From contig CAMWKY010000100.1 of NCBI GenBank assembly GCA_947174965.1, forward strand, positions 1 through 7,504: DNA of 7,504 bases. The letters run 5' to 3'. This document shows, piece by piece, positions 1-5,726 of the stretch (the first letter of the stretch is position 1; every line of letters begins with the position of its first letter). The stretch is from an uncultured Ruminococcus sp. GTDB lineage: Bacteria; Bacillota; Clostridia; Oscillospirales; Ruminococcaceae. The notes beneath the pieces are model-generated. The model was given only the letters and a program-made list of their open reading frames with translations, was not told the origin of the DNA and ran no database searches. A program made the translations under genes and the position numbers.

Positions 1-62
1 ATATTCACCTTTAATTTCTTTATTCTAATTAATTACAGAATAATTCGTGTATTTTTACTATA
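1..62 (-). other. 5' leader and ribosome binding site of a leftward gene lying off the window
   Basis: Read on the minus strand, this is the leader downstream of the promoter at 69-97. It ends with AAAGGTG at 12-6, a plausible Shine-Dalgarno sequence, so the start codon should lie within a few bases beyond base 1. The leader also holds a small inverted repeat (TTATTCT at 20-26, AGAATAA at 37-43) of unknown meaning. The gene itself cannot be seen. Confidence 0.5.
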
Positions 63-68
63 TTTCTT

Positions 69-97
69 ATTATACCACAACTTTATTCCTATGTTAA
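69..97 (-). promoter_or_regulatory. Leftward sigma-A-type promoter, divergent from the XRE gene
   Basis: On the minus strand, TTAACA at 97-92 and TATAAT at 74-69 are separated by exactly 17 bases. This is a near-consensus housekeeping promoter with one -35 mismatch. Transcription would begin near base 62 and leave the window leftward. The -35 box touches the palindrome at 96-112, so a protein bound there would compete with RNA polymerase. This is the best-formed promoter in the window. Confidence 0.65.
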
Positions 98-112
98 GTT
101 GAATTTCAACTT
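96..112. promoter_or_regulatory. Palindromic operator candidate between divergent promoters
   Basis: AAGTTGAATTTCAACTT is a perfect inverted repeat with 8-base arms around a single central T. It overlaps the -35 box of the leftward promoter by two bases and lies about 55 bases upstream of the XRE start codon. A possible rightward -10 (TATTAT, 114-119) follows immediately, which would put the palindrome in the spacer of the XRE promoter, although no good rightward -35 is visible. Size and position fit the operator of the adjacent XRE repressor. Binding is inferred. Confidence 0.5.
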
Positions 113-166
113 TTATTATGTTTGTTTTACGTATCTTATTTGTTATGCTTATAATGAGGTGATTTT

Positions 167-505
167 ATGGAACTTGACTACAAACAAATCGGAAAAAATC
201 TTGCAAGGAGGCGTAAGGAGCTGCGACTAAAACAGTTTGAGGTCTGTGAGCGAGCGGAGATCAACGACAAATATCTTTCCTGTATTGAAACTGCACGCTC
301 CATTCCAAGTTTAGAAGTTTTTTTAAAGTTATGTACTGCTCTTGAAACAACTCCCGACCACATCTTACTGGGTACTGTCCGCCAAACAGATTATTCCAAA
401 GATGATGCGGCTCTGCTGGAAAAATTCAAAAATCTTTCGCCCAACAGCAAACGCCTTTGCCTTGCATTTATGGACTTACTTTCCGACGATTTTCAGAATT
501 TGTAA
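167..505 (+). CDS. XRE-family (Cro/C1-type) helix-turn-helix transcriptional regulator
   Basis: A 112-aa cytoplasmic DNA-binding protein. Residues about 7-63 form a single HTH_3 domain, with the typical opening IGKNLARRRKELRLKQ, the turn-and-recognition-helix region around CERAEINDKYLSCIE, and the closing stretch PSLEVFLKLCTALETTPDHI. The last 45 residues are a short helical tail (LLEKFKNLSPNSKRLCLAF) such as often mediates dimerisation. No peptidase or ligand domain is present. GAGGTG at 156-161 lies 5 bases before the ATG and supports this start. It is the only rightward gene in the window and faces a leftward promoter across a palindrome, the usual layout for a repressor that controls itself and a divergent neighbour. 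Which genes it controls is inferred. It could equally be the regulator of a mobile element. Confidence 0.9.
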   Translation: MELDYKQIGKNLARRRKELRLKQFEVCERAEINDKYLSCIETARSIPSLEVFLKLCTALETTPDHILLGTVRQTDYSKDDAALLEKFKNLSPNSKRLCLAFMDLLSDDFQNL

Positions 506-517
506 CTCCATATCTCT

Positions 518-550
518 ATTATACAAATGATAGCAGACATACGGGTGTCC
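518..550 (-). promoter_or_regulatory. Possible antisense promoter with WYL-operator-like palindrome
   Basis: On the minus strand, GGACACCCGTATGTCT (550-535) is followed by 11 bases and then TATAAT (523-518). The WYL gene promoter has AGACATACGTCTGTCT, the same 11-base gap and TATAAT. The two palindromes agree at 12 of 16 positions, share GACA-N6-TGTC (written as GACA-N6-TGTCT here), and continue with the same GCT. Both -10 boxes are followed by AG. Transcription would start near 511 and run antisense through the XRE gene. No -35 or open reading frame supports a coding transcript, so this may be an antisense promoter, a relic or chance. Confidence 0.35.
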
Positions 551-579
551 GTTCAAAAAAAATTTACAATTAAATTTGC

Positions 580-616
580 AAAAAATCCGTTGTAAGAGCA
601 TTTTTACAACGGATTT
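580..616 (-). terminator. Intrinsic terminator of the WYL regulator gene
   Basis: A 13-bp perfect stem (583-595 with 604-616) and an 8-base loop lie about 20 bases past the WYL stop codon. On the minus strand the stem runs directly into six T residues, the form of a rho-independent terminator. On the plus strand the tail is TTTATCTGTATT, so it could end XRE transcripts only weakly. Confidence 0.8.
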
Positions 617-637
617 ATCTGTATTAAAGTCATAATT

Positions 638-1606
638 CTATTTATAATAAGTTTGCATTTTTGAGATTTCTTCTTTCATTTCGTCAACAAGACTTTGTGG
701 TGACAATACTTTCACCCATGAACCCTGCGACAGCAGATACATGACGATTCCACGCCCGTGATTTACTTCGGCTTCAATGATACTGGTACTGCCGTTTTTC
801 TCTACAACCTTTGCAGTCGGTAAACGGTCAAGAATCGCCTGTAAGGACAGTCCCGAAAATTCAAAGCGTATTTTTACAGTCTCACCCGGAAACATGAACT
901 GATTCTTTTCACGCAAATCACCTTCATCAAAATTATATTCACGTTCTAACTGAAAGCTTTCACGATGTTCCCTAATCGCAGAAATTCTGTCAATTCTGAA
1001 ATATATCGGCTTATACCTTGTATCATCTGCATCATAGGCAATCAAATAAAAATAATACTCGCTGAACATGATAGATACAGGCTTGATTTTATGCTTTACT
1101 TCATCACGATTCATTTTATAGTAAGTAATAGTGACTGTCCGCTTTTCTTCAATTGCCTGAATGATTTTCCATAGATTATCTATTACAGATTTGCAGTCGG
1201 ATTTTACTTCATGATAGTGATAGATTTCCTTGCGGATAAGATTTCCCAATATTCCCTTATCCTGAATGGTTGTGAATTTTTTCAGCTTTGCGATCAATAC
1301 CAGAACATCTTCTTTACTTAATGCACGACTGCCTAAAATAATCTTTACCAGTGCAAAAAGTTCCTTGTTTTTCAGAAATTCATCACTGTTTAATATGTAT
1401 GCCTTGTCTCTGTAGGAGTAGGTTAATTCTGCATTCTGCATCAGTTCACGATGGTCTGACAAAAATTTATGAATTCCAGAAATATCCCTGCTGATACTTT
1501 TGGCAGATACCTTGTATTCTTCTGCGAGCTTTTTAACAGTAATTGCTTCTCCACGCAAGGCACGGAAGAAAATTTCAAGCATTCTGTAAGACTTTTGATT
1601 TTCCAT
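638..1606 (-). CDS. HTH and WYL-domain transcriptional regulator
   Basis: A 322-aa cytoplasmic regulator. Residues about 5-60 form an HTH_11/DeoR-like winged helix-turn-helix (KKLAEEYKVSAKSISRDI). A helical linker follows, then a WYL domain at about 145-212 with the core YYFYLIAYDADD and the basic strand YKPIYFRIDRI, and a WCX-type C-terminal domain at about 240-318 containing GSWVKVLSPQSLVDEM. WYL domains are Sm-like folds that sense ligands, often nucleic acids or nucleotides, and WYL regulators commonly accompany defence or mobile genes. The length is normal for the family and nothing looks broken. The ATG follows AGAAAGGG at a suitable distance. The gene has its own promoter and terminator and is not co-transcribed with the recombinase operon. 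A palindrome over its promoter suggests self-regulation. The signal it responds to cannot be read from the sequence. Confidence 0.92.
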   Translation of the reverse strand: MENQKSYRMLEIFFRALRGEAITVKKLAEEYKVSAKSISRDISGIHKFLSDHRELMQNAELTYSYRDKAYILNSDEFLKNKELFALVKIILGSRALSKEDVLVLIAKLKKFTTIQDKGILGNLIRKEIYHYHEVKSDCKSVIDNLWKIIQAIEEKRTVTITYYKMNRDEVKHKIKPVSIMFSEYYFYLIAYDADDTRYKPIYFRIDRISAIREHRESFQLEREYNFDEGDLREKNQFMFPGETVKIRFEFSGLSLQAILDRLPTAKVVEKNGSTSIIEAEVNHGRGIVMYLLSQGSWVKVLSPQSLVDEMKEEISKMQTYYK

Positions 1607-1628
1607 TGTTCACACCCTTTCTTTTCCT

Positions 1629-1661
1629 ATTATAACACAAGAAGCAGACAGACGTATGTCT
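1629..1661 (-). promoter_or_regulatory. Extended -10 promoter of the WYL gene with overlapping palindrome
   Basis: On the minus strand, TGTTATAAT at 1637-1629 is a perfect extended -10 (TGnTATAAT), placing the start near 1622, about 16 bases before the WYL start codon. No recognisable -35 exists at 16-19 bases, as is usual for extended -10 promoters. An imperfect palindrome, AGACATACGTCTGTCT at 1661-1646, covers the place where a -35 would be and is a likely operator, perhaps for the WYL protein itself. A similar element lies at 518-550. Confidence 0.6.
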
Positions 1662-1833
1662 CACTAATAATCTTCTATATTTTACACAAAAACATAGTGC
1701 TGTTTTTTATACTTTTATACAACTATACATCTGATTTTCTGAAAAAATTTATAAGCAAAGAAATATTTGCTCTGTAACTAAATACTATACTCACTTCAGG
1801 CATGAAATCAACTCCGATACCATCGTAATCTTA

Positions 1834-1872
1834 TTAAAAAAATCCCAGCCACATTATTTGTGACTGAGATTT
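1834..1872 (-). terminator. Intrinsic terminator ending the amidoligase-recombinase operon
   Basis: On the minus strand, 14 consecutive pairs form between 1872-1859 and 1853-1840 around a five-base AATAA loop, followed by a run of T. Two of the pairs are T-G wobbles that become C-A mismatches on the plus strand, which shows the hairpin is built for leftward transcripts. It begins 8 bases after the DUF960 stop codon. Confidence 0.88.
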
Positions 1873-1880
1873 CTCTGTTA

Positions 1881-2174
1881 TTAATATTCTTCTGCTAAAA
1901 GCATAGTACAGTGGTCGCCGTCGTCTATTATGTAAACTTTAGCTGTGACTGCTTTTGTCGTTGTTGGCAGAATGTATGTCATTTCATATTCAGTCTGTTC
2001 TGCTGTATGGTGAATTACCTGCAAGCCGTTCTGTTCTGTCAGTCTGAAAACCTGTAAATAATCTTTCGGCTCTGTCATTCTGTCAACCGCTTCCCACATG
2101 AACATTTGAAGTTCAAGCGAAATACTTTCATCAACACCTCTTGTAAGGTATCTCGATTTATTTTCCTCAAACAT
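1881..2174 (-). CDS. DUF960 family protein
   Basis: A 97-aa protein. The opening MFEENKSRYLTRGVDESISL, then LQMFMWEAVD and DYLQVFRLTEQNGLQVIHH, match my recollection of the DUF960 family, small proteins of unknown function known from Firmicutes and their phages and plasmids. No membrane segment, signal peptide or catalytic motif is visible. The C-terminal half is predicted strand-rich (YEMTYILP, AKVYIID). The reading frame is open 18 codons further upstream into the recombinase gene, but AGGAGG lies 6-7 bases before the ATG at 2174, which fixes this start. It begins 10 bases after the recombinase stop codon and is the last gene of the operon. Association with mobile elements is consistent with the neighbours. 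No function should be assigned. Confidence 0.75.
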   Translation of the reverse strand: MFEENKSRYLTRGVDESISLELQMFMWEAVDRMTEPKDYLQVFRLTEQNGLQVIHHTAEQTEYEMTYILPTTTKAVTAKVYIIDDGDHCTMLLAEEY

Positions 2175-2184
2175 TTTAATCCTC

Positions 2185-3735
2185 CTACTCTCGTACCCTT
2201 GATTCAAAAAGCTGATAGAGTTCTCCACGTCTTATTGTAACGACTTCATTCAATTTGTCAGCCATTCTAAGACCTGTATTCAGTTCTATTTCAAGATGAT
2301 AAGGGTAAACTGTAACTTTATTTACATAATGCTGTATAAATGTACGGAATGATTCTGTACCACGTTCCAAGCCTTTGAACTCGTCTATTATCGGTGCAAA
2401 ATCGCTGTACTCAATCGGCACATACTGATGCATTGTTGAAAGCTGTATTTCAATTTTGGCACGTTTCTGCTCTAATTGTTCAGCTCTTTCAATAAGACTT
2501 TCAGTGATAATTCCTTTCTCGACTGCTTTTGTAATGTTATCAAGATTTCCTTGTATTTCGTCATATTCTGCCTTTACAGATTCATAACTTGCATCATACT
2601 CACTGTTGTACTGACGAATATATGTGTTTACATTGTTTACAAGATGTTTCAGTGAATTAGCATTGAAAATTTTCTTTCGGAGCAGTTCAACAATATATAC
2701 ATCTAAGTAGTCTTTATTGATTTCTTTATTCTTGCATTCTGAACGGTGTGTGTTACAGCGATATGTTGCAAGTCTTGTTTTACTTCTGCCCGAAAATCTG
2801 AGATTTCCCTGCATACGTTTTCCGCATATTCCGCAAAAAATCTTACTTGTAAGCAGATAAAATTCCTTGCTATGATAACTTCCAGCGTTACGTCTGTTAG
2901 CAGCTTTTTTGCGTTGTACTTTCTCAAAAAGCTTTTTGCTGATTATTGCAGGACAGCCGCCCTCTACTCTTATGACCTTATCGGAAGTTTTGTAAACATG
3001 ATTGTTTCGCTTTCCGTCAACCTTAGCGGCAGCCTTATTGAATATAAAAACACCTGTATATTTTTCGTTATTGAGAATTTCATACAAGCTGTTTTTACCA
3101 AAAATACAACCTTTTTTGGTCTTGTAACCGTGTTCATTCAAATAATTGATAATTGCTGTATAGCCGTGACCGTCTGCAAACATCTGAAAAATTATTCTGA
3201 CTGCTTCGGCTTCATGTTCATTGATTATCAGGCGTTTATTCTCGTCCAAATCGTAACCAAGAGGCGTACAGCCTCCAGTGTGCCTGCACTGGAGAGCTGT
3301 TTCGTTAATACCTTTCATGACTTCACGTCCGAGGTTCTTGCTATAATATTCTGCCATACCCTCTAACACGGATTCCATCATAATACTTTCGGGACTGTCG
3401 TCCATACGTTCAAGAACACTACAAAGTCTGACATTGTTCTTTTTTAAGCGTTTTTTATAGATTGCACTGTCATATCTGTCTCTTGAAAATCTGTCTAATT
3501 TGTGTACAAGAACTATTTCAAAAATTCCCTTACTGCTGTCGCTTATCATCTGCTGGAACTGTGGTCGGTTGTCAGTTGTTGCAGAACGTGCTTCGTCTGT
3601 ATAGGTTGCGACTATCTGCCAGTGATTCTGCTTGCAAAAGTTGTTCATTGCTCTGACCTGTGCATCAATACTCTCTGAACGCTGATTATCGCTTGAAAAT
3701 CTTGCATACAGTGCCACTTTTGGTATATTCAGCAT
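2185..3735 (-). CDS. Large serine recombinase (site-specific integrase)
   Basis: A 516-aa DNA recombinase that should cut and rejoin DNA at attachment sites through a covalent phosphoserine link. The catalytic resolvase domain occupies residues 5-150: YARFSSDNQ gives the nucleophile Ser14 and Arg12, and KLDRFSRD (79-86) carries the conserved arginines. The 'recombinase' DNA-binding domain runs from about 155 to 275 (TPLGYDLDENKRLIINEHEA, NNEKYTG). A zinc ribbon follows with Cys301, Cys304, Cys327 and Cys334, then a coiled coil from about 395 to 440 (LIERAEQLEQKRAKIEIQL) of the type that controls integration versus excision. The length and all domains look complete, so the enzyme is probably active. 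The ATG overlaps the end of the preceding gene by 7 bases (ATGCTGA), indicating translational coupling. No attachment core can be recognised in the window. It implies that the operon is cargo of, or part of, an integrative element. Confidence 0.96.
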   Translation of the reverse strand: MLNIPKVALYARFSSDNQRSESIDAQVRAMNNFCKQNHWQIVATYTDEARSATTDNRPQFQQMISDSSKGIFEIVLVHKLDRFSRDRYDSAIYKKRLKKNNVRLCSVLERMDDSPESIMMESVLEGMAEYYSKNLGREVMKGINETALQCRHTGGCTPLGYDLDENKRLIINEHEAEAVRIIFQMFADGHGYTAIINYLNEHGYKTKKGCIFGKNSLYEILNNEKYTGVFIFNKAAAKVDGKRNNHVYKTSDKVIRVEGGCPAIISKKLFEKVQRKKAANRRNAGSYHSKEFYLLTSKIFCGICGKRMQGNLRFSGRSKTRLATYRCNTHRSECKNKEINKDYLDVYIVELLRKKIFNANSLKHLVNNVNTYIRQYNSEYDASYESVKAEYDEIQGNLDNITKAVEKGIITESLIERAEQLEQKRAKIEIQLSTMHQYVPIEYSDFAPIIDEFKGLERGTESFRTFIQHYVNKVTVYPYHLEIELNTGLRMADKLNEVVTIRRGELYQLFESRVRE

Positions 3736-4022
3736 TTTACCACCTCAACAGGCAGATAAATGTCCTCACCATAGCTGTCTCCGAGAATTTTTACACCATG
3801 AAGATATGTTTTGTTACTGATATTCAGCACCTCAACAAATTCCATTTCTGATACCTCAAACATATGATTTTCTGAATCGTCAAGCACAACAAAACAGCCA
3901 ATATCATCGAGGTTTTCAACGTCGTATTCTGTCATCATCTGTGTTGCTTTGTTGAAGATATATTCTCTGATTTCAGGCTCAAAGAAAGCCTTTATTTCTT
4001 CAAGATTTGTTGCTTTAAGCAT
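3729..4022 (-). CDS. Unrecognised 97-aa acidic protein
   Basis: I do not recognise this family. The protein is acidic, lacks signal or membrane segments, and seems to have a helical N-terminal half (LEEIKAFFEPEIREYIFNKA) followed by a strand-rich half (DIGCFVVLDD, FVEVLNIS, IYLPVEVVKC). The ATG sits directly after the TAA of the DUF1643 gene with no spacing. Its ribosome binding site (GGAGG, 8 bases upstream) lies inside the last codons of that gene. Its own end overlaps the recombinase start by 7 bases. The tight coupling on both sides shows it is a real gene made together with the recombinase. An accessory role in recombination or element maintenance is possible, but nothing in the residues shows it. 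Confidence 0.8.
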   Translation of the reverse strand: MLKATNLEEIKAFFEPEIREYIFNKATQMMTEYDVENLDDIGCFVVLDDSENHMFEVSEMEFVEVLNISNKTYLHGVKILGDSYGEDIYLPVEVVKC

Positions 4023-4541
4023 TTAAATTTCCTCCATTTCATATGGTTCAAGCTCCCACTCATTTCTGACTGCTGGAGTCAATGGGTGATAGCCTTCTTC
4101 ACCGATTTGATACAGCTTGTTCGCATACGGTTCAAGCAGTTCCAAAATATTCTTCTGACGTTCACGAACTCGCTGACTGTTTTTTCCGATACTGCCCCAT
4201 GCAATAATTACCGCATCACTCATTGCCGCATACTGTTCAATAATAGTGTCTGTTTCCTTGTCAATCAAATCATCATCAGAATTGAATCTAAGGCTTAATT
4301 TAAGCATTATTCGGCTGTACAGATTGACAATGTTCACACTTCCGAATCCCAGTTCATTCAGATTATTGATAACAAGCATTGTTGTCAAATCCATATTGAG
4401 AGTGTCAGCAGTATTTGGGTTAATCATGATAATCATTGCAGTTTTCTTATTCTTATTCCACTCCTTGTGAAGCAGTAAACGATGCTGTTTATCGTCCGAA
4501 AACAAGGCTTTGCTTTTGATTACTTTCGTTTCAGTTTTCAT
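4023..4541 (-). CDS. DUF1643 domain protein
   Basis: A 172-aa cytoplasmic protein matching the DUF1643 family from memory. It has the signature MIMINPNTADTLNMD (typically LNPSTAD followed by an Asp-Thr pair), then LNELGFGSVNIVNLYSRI, then IIAWGSIGKN and a C-terminal HPL. The biochemical role of DUF1643 is not established, and it is widespread in accessory regions. The frame is open 32 codons upstream, but the extension overlaps the small peptide gene at 4595-4675. AAGGAGG lies 5 bases before the ATG at 4541, so the shorter start is chosen. It is preceded by a hairpin in the intergenic gap (4561-4587) and followed with no gap by the unrecognised 97-aa gene. The variable middle (SDDDLIDKETDTIIEQYAAM) is helical. 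Confidence 0.82.
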   Translation of the reverse strand: MKTETKVIKSKALFSDDKQHRLLLHKEWNKNKKTAMIIMINPNTADTLNMDLTTMLVINNLNELGFGSVNIVNLYSRIMLKLSLRFNSDDDLIDKETDTIIEQYAAMSDAVIIAWGSIGKNSQRVRERQKNILELLEPYANKLYQIGEEGYHPLTPAVRNEWELEPYEMEEI

Positions 4542-4560
4542 GATTTCCTCCTTTCTGAAA

Positions 4561-4587
4561 GTGGGCAAAACATAATGTCCTGCCCAT
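4561..4587 (-). promoter_or_regulatory. Inverted repeat ahead of the DUF1643 gene
   Basis: TGGGCA at 4562-4567 pairs with TGCCCA at 4581-4586, with a further G-T wobble outside and a possible inner ACA/TGT pairing. It lies in the only real gap inside the operon (4542-4594) and has no T tract, so it is not a typical terminator. It may be an mRNA processing or stability element, or an operator. It ends about 7 bases before the ribosome binding site of DUF1643. Confidence 0.35.
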
Positions 4588-4594
4588 TTACAAT

Positions 4595-4675
4595 TTATTT
4601 TTTCTTTCTGAGTGTCTTGAATACCTTTACTGCACACATTATCACTTCAACGGCGATTTCTAATGCTTGCTTCAT
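4595..4675 (-). CDS. 26-aa cationic amphipathic micro-peptide
   Basis: This reading frame is too short for normal gene calling. The peptide starts MKQALEIAVEVIMC and ends FKTLRKKK. Charged or polar residues fall at positions 2, 3, 6, 10, 17, 20 and 23, giving one polar face on a helix whose other face is Val, Ile, Leu, Met and Phe, with a strongly basic tail. The ATG overlaps the stop of the preceding micro-gene (ATGA), a classic coupling signal, and AAAGGAG lies about 10 bases upstream. It sits between the glutamine amidotransferase and DUF1643 genes on the same strand. It could be a membrane-associated peptide, a substrate of the upstream amidoligase, a phenol-soluble-modulin-like peptide or a toxin. 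None of these is shown. Reality as a gene rests on spacing and coupling. Confidence 0.55.
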   Translation of the reverse strand: MKQALEIAVEVIMCAVKVFKTLRKKK

Positions 4676-4776
4676 TCCTCATCAGCTCCTTTCTTGATTA
4701 CGTTTGCCAAAACTGCAATTGCAATTGTACTCTCTGCAACAATTGTGAATATTACACCTACAACAAAACCTTTCAT
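4672..4776 (-). CDS. 34-aa single-pass membrane micro-peptide
   Basis: This reading frame is also too short for normal gene calling. Residues 3-27 are one hydrophobic stretch (GFVVGVIFTIVAESTIAIAV and on), interrupted only by Glu15 and Ser16, followed by two lysines and the acidic end GADEE. It is probably a single membrane helix. An ATG three codons upstream (4785) directly abuts GAGGAG. The ATG at 4776 stands 9 bases from it and is the better start. That binding site overlaps the TGA of the amidotransferase gene, so translation is probably coupled. Its stop overlaps the next micro-gene. Its function is unknown; the acidic C-terminus contrasts with the basic C-terminus of its partner. Substrate of the amidoligase, holin-like peptide and membrane anchor are all open possibilities. 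Confidence 0.58.
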   Translation of the reverse strand: MKGFVVGVIFTIVAESTIAIAVLANVIKKGADEE

Positions 4777-4789
4777 ACTTTTCATCTCC

Positions 4790-5725
4790 TCATATGAACA
4801 TTGATTTTATTTCTGAAACAGCTTCTTCAAAAAAGTCGCTGTTATACAGCATATCTTCGATTTCGTCCGCTGTATAGCCGTATTCCAGCAACAGCTCTAC
4901 ATCTTTACAGTCTACACCATAGCAACCACAGATTGAAAGTAAATCGTTTTCAAAGTTTTCATCTTCCTCAAAAGCATCATACCAACTGAAATAACGGCGA
5001 AATCCATAATCTAATTCTGTGCTTTCAAAAGTACTTGAAGAAAGCTTACCGTCTGAGTCAATACTCACTATATCACCTGTATGTATGGCAATGTTCTCGT
5101 ATTTAGCAGTAAATTTTGCAGATTTTAAAGCTGCTTTGAGTATTTCAGACGTTGAAGCGTAAAGATAGAACCCATATTCCTGAAAGTGAAGCAGTGTTAT
5201 TGGATTACTGCCCTTGACAAGAAACAGGGTGTTATCATCTCTAAGAATTGTGAAAACAAAACTTCCTTCAACTATCTCTGCCACAGTCTTGATACTTTCA
5301 AAATCAACAGTTTTCTGATTTTCCAAAAGCTGAACAGCAATATAACTGTCCGTTTCAATTTTTGTATCAGGGAGCATATATTTTTCACGAAGTTCCTTGT
5401 CATTGTAGAGTACACCGTTATGTGCCAACGCAAAACCTTTTTCCGACTCAAATGGGTGATTATTATAGTTCTGCTTTTCACTGCCCTGAGTTGTAAAGCG
5501 TGTATGTCCGATTACTGTCGTTGTTTCTTTCGGAAAATAAAGATTGACCTTGTGAGCAGGTTTCGCTTTCTTAAAAGTAACCATTTTTCCGTCCTTGACA
5601 TAGCTGATTCCTGTTGCGTCTGTACCTCTAACTTCTGCCGCAATAGACAATTCACGCAGAAGTTTTGTCAAAATTTTATGACTGATTTTATTGCCATAGT
5701 TAAGAAATCCAAAAATCGCACACAT
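4790..5725 (-). CDS. Stand-alone class II glutamine amidotransferase (Ntn hydrolase)
   Basis: A 311-aa enzyme of the GlmS/PurF-type glutaminase fold that releases ammonia from glutamine or an amide. Cys2 becomes the N-terminal nucleophile after methionine removal (MCAIFGF). The other family motifs are in order: RGTDATG at 33-39, GHTRFTTQG at 73-81, NNHPF at 88-92, LAHNGVLYN at 100-108, ETDSYIA at 124-130 and the EGSFVF strand. There is no sugar isomerase or synthetase domain as in GlmS or AsnB. The last 70 residues are instead an acidic helical tail (DVELLLEYGYTADEIEDMLY). The frame extends 7 codons upstream, but a free Cys next to Met and AGGAGG 9 bases ahead fix the start at 5725. The gene follows the amidoligase with one base between them. 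Pairing of GAT-II with amidoligases is known from comparative genomics. Ammonia supply or amide hydrolysis for the same pathway is inferred. Confidence 0.92.
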   Translation of the reverse strand: MCAIFGFLNYGNKISHKILTKLLRELSIAAEVRGTDATGISYVKDGKMVTFKKAKPAHKVNLYFPKETTTVIGHTRFTTQGSEKQNYNNHPFESEKGFALAHNGVLYNDKELREKYMLPDTKIETDSYIAVQLLENQKTVDFESIKTVAEIVEGSFVFTILRDDNTLFLVKGSNPITLLHFQEYGFYLYASTSEILKAALKSAKFTAKYENIAIHTGDIVSIDSDGKLSSSTFESTELDYGFRRYFSWYDAFEEDENFENDLLSICGCYGVDCKDVELLLEYGYTADEIEDMLYNSDFFEEAVSEIKSMFI

Positions 5726-5726
5726 A

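Noticed and set aside
150..155. Perfect TATAAT just before the XRE ribosome binding site
   Set aside because: A start about 7 bases later would remove GAGGTG from the RNA. The presence of that site argues for a promoter further upstream.
167..505. Antitoxin of a toxin-antitoxin pair
   Set aside because: No small toxin gene lies next to it on the same strand. The divergent promoter layout fits a repressor better.
638..1661. Possible accessory to a type VI CRISPR system, since WYL proteins accompany Cas13d in Ruminococcus
   Set aside because: No CRISPR repeats, no Cas protein and no HEPN RxxxxH pair in the window. The architecture is the common HTH-WYL-WCX regulator.
1708..1728. Three TATAC copies at an exact 8-base period
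   Set aside because: Short, AT-rich and imperfect between copies. No link to a gene or origin, so chance is the simplest explanation.
2746..3366. 206-codon plus-strand open frame
   Set aside because: Lies wholly antisense to the intact serine recombinase, whose motifs are clear. The translation is cysteine- and phenylalanine-rich with no recognisable domain, as expected of a shadow frame.
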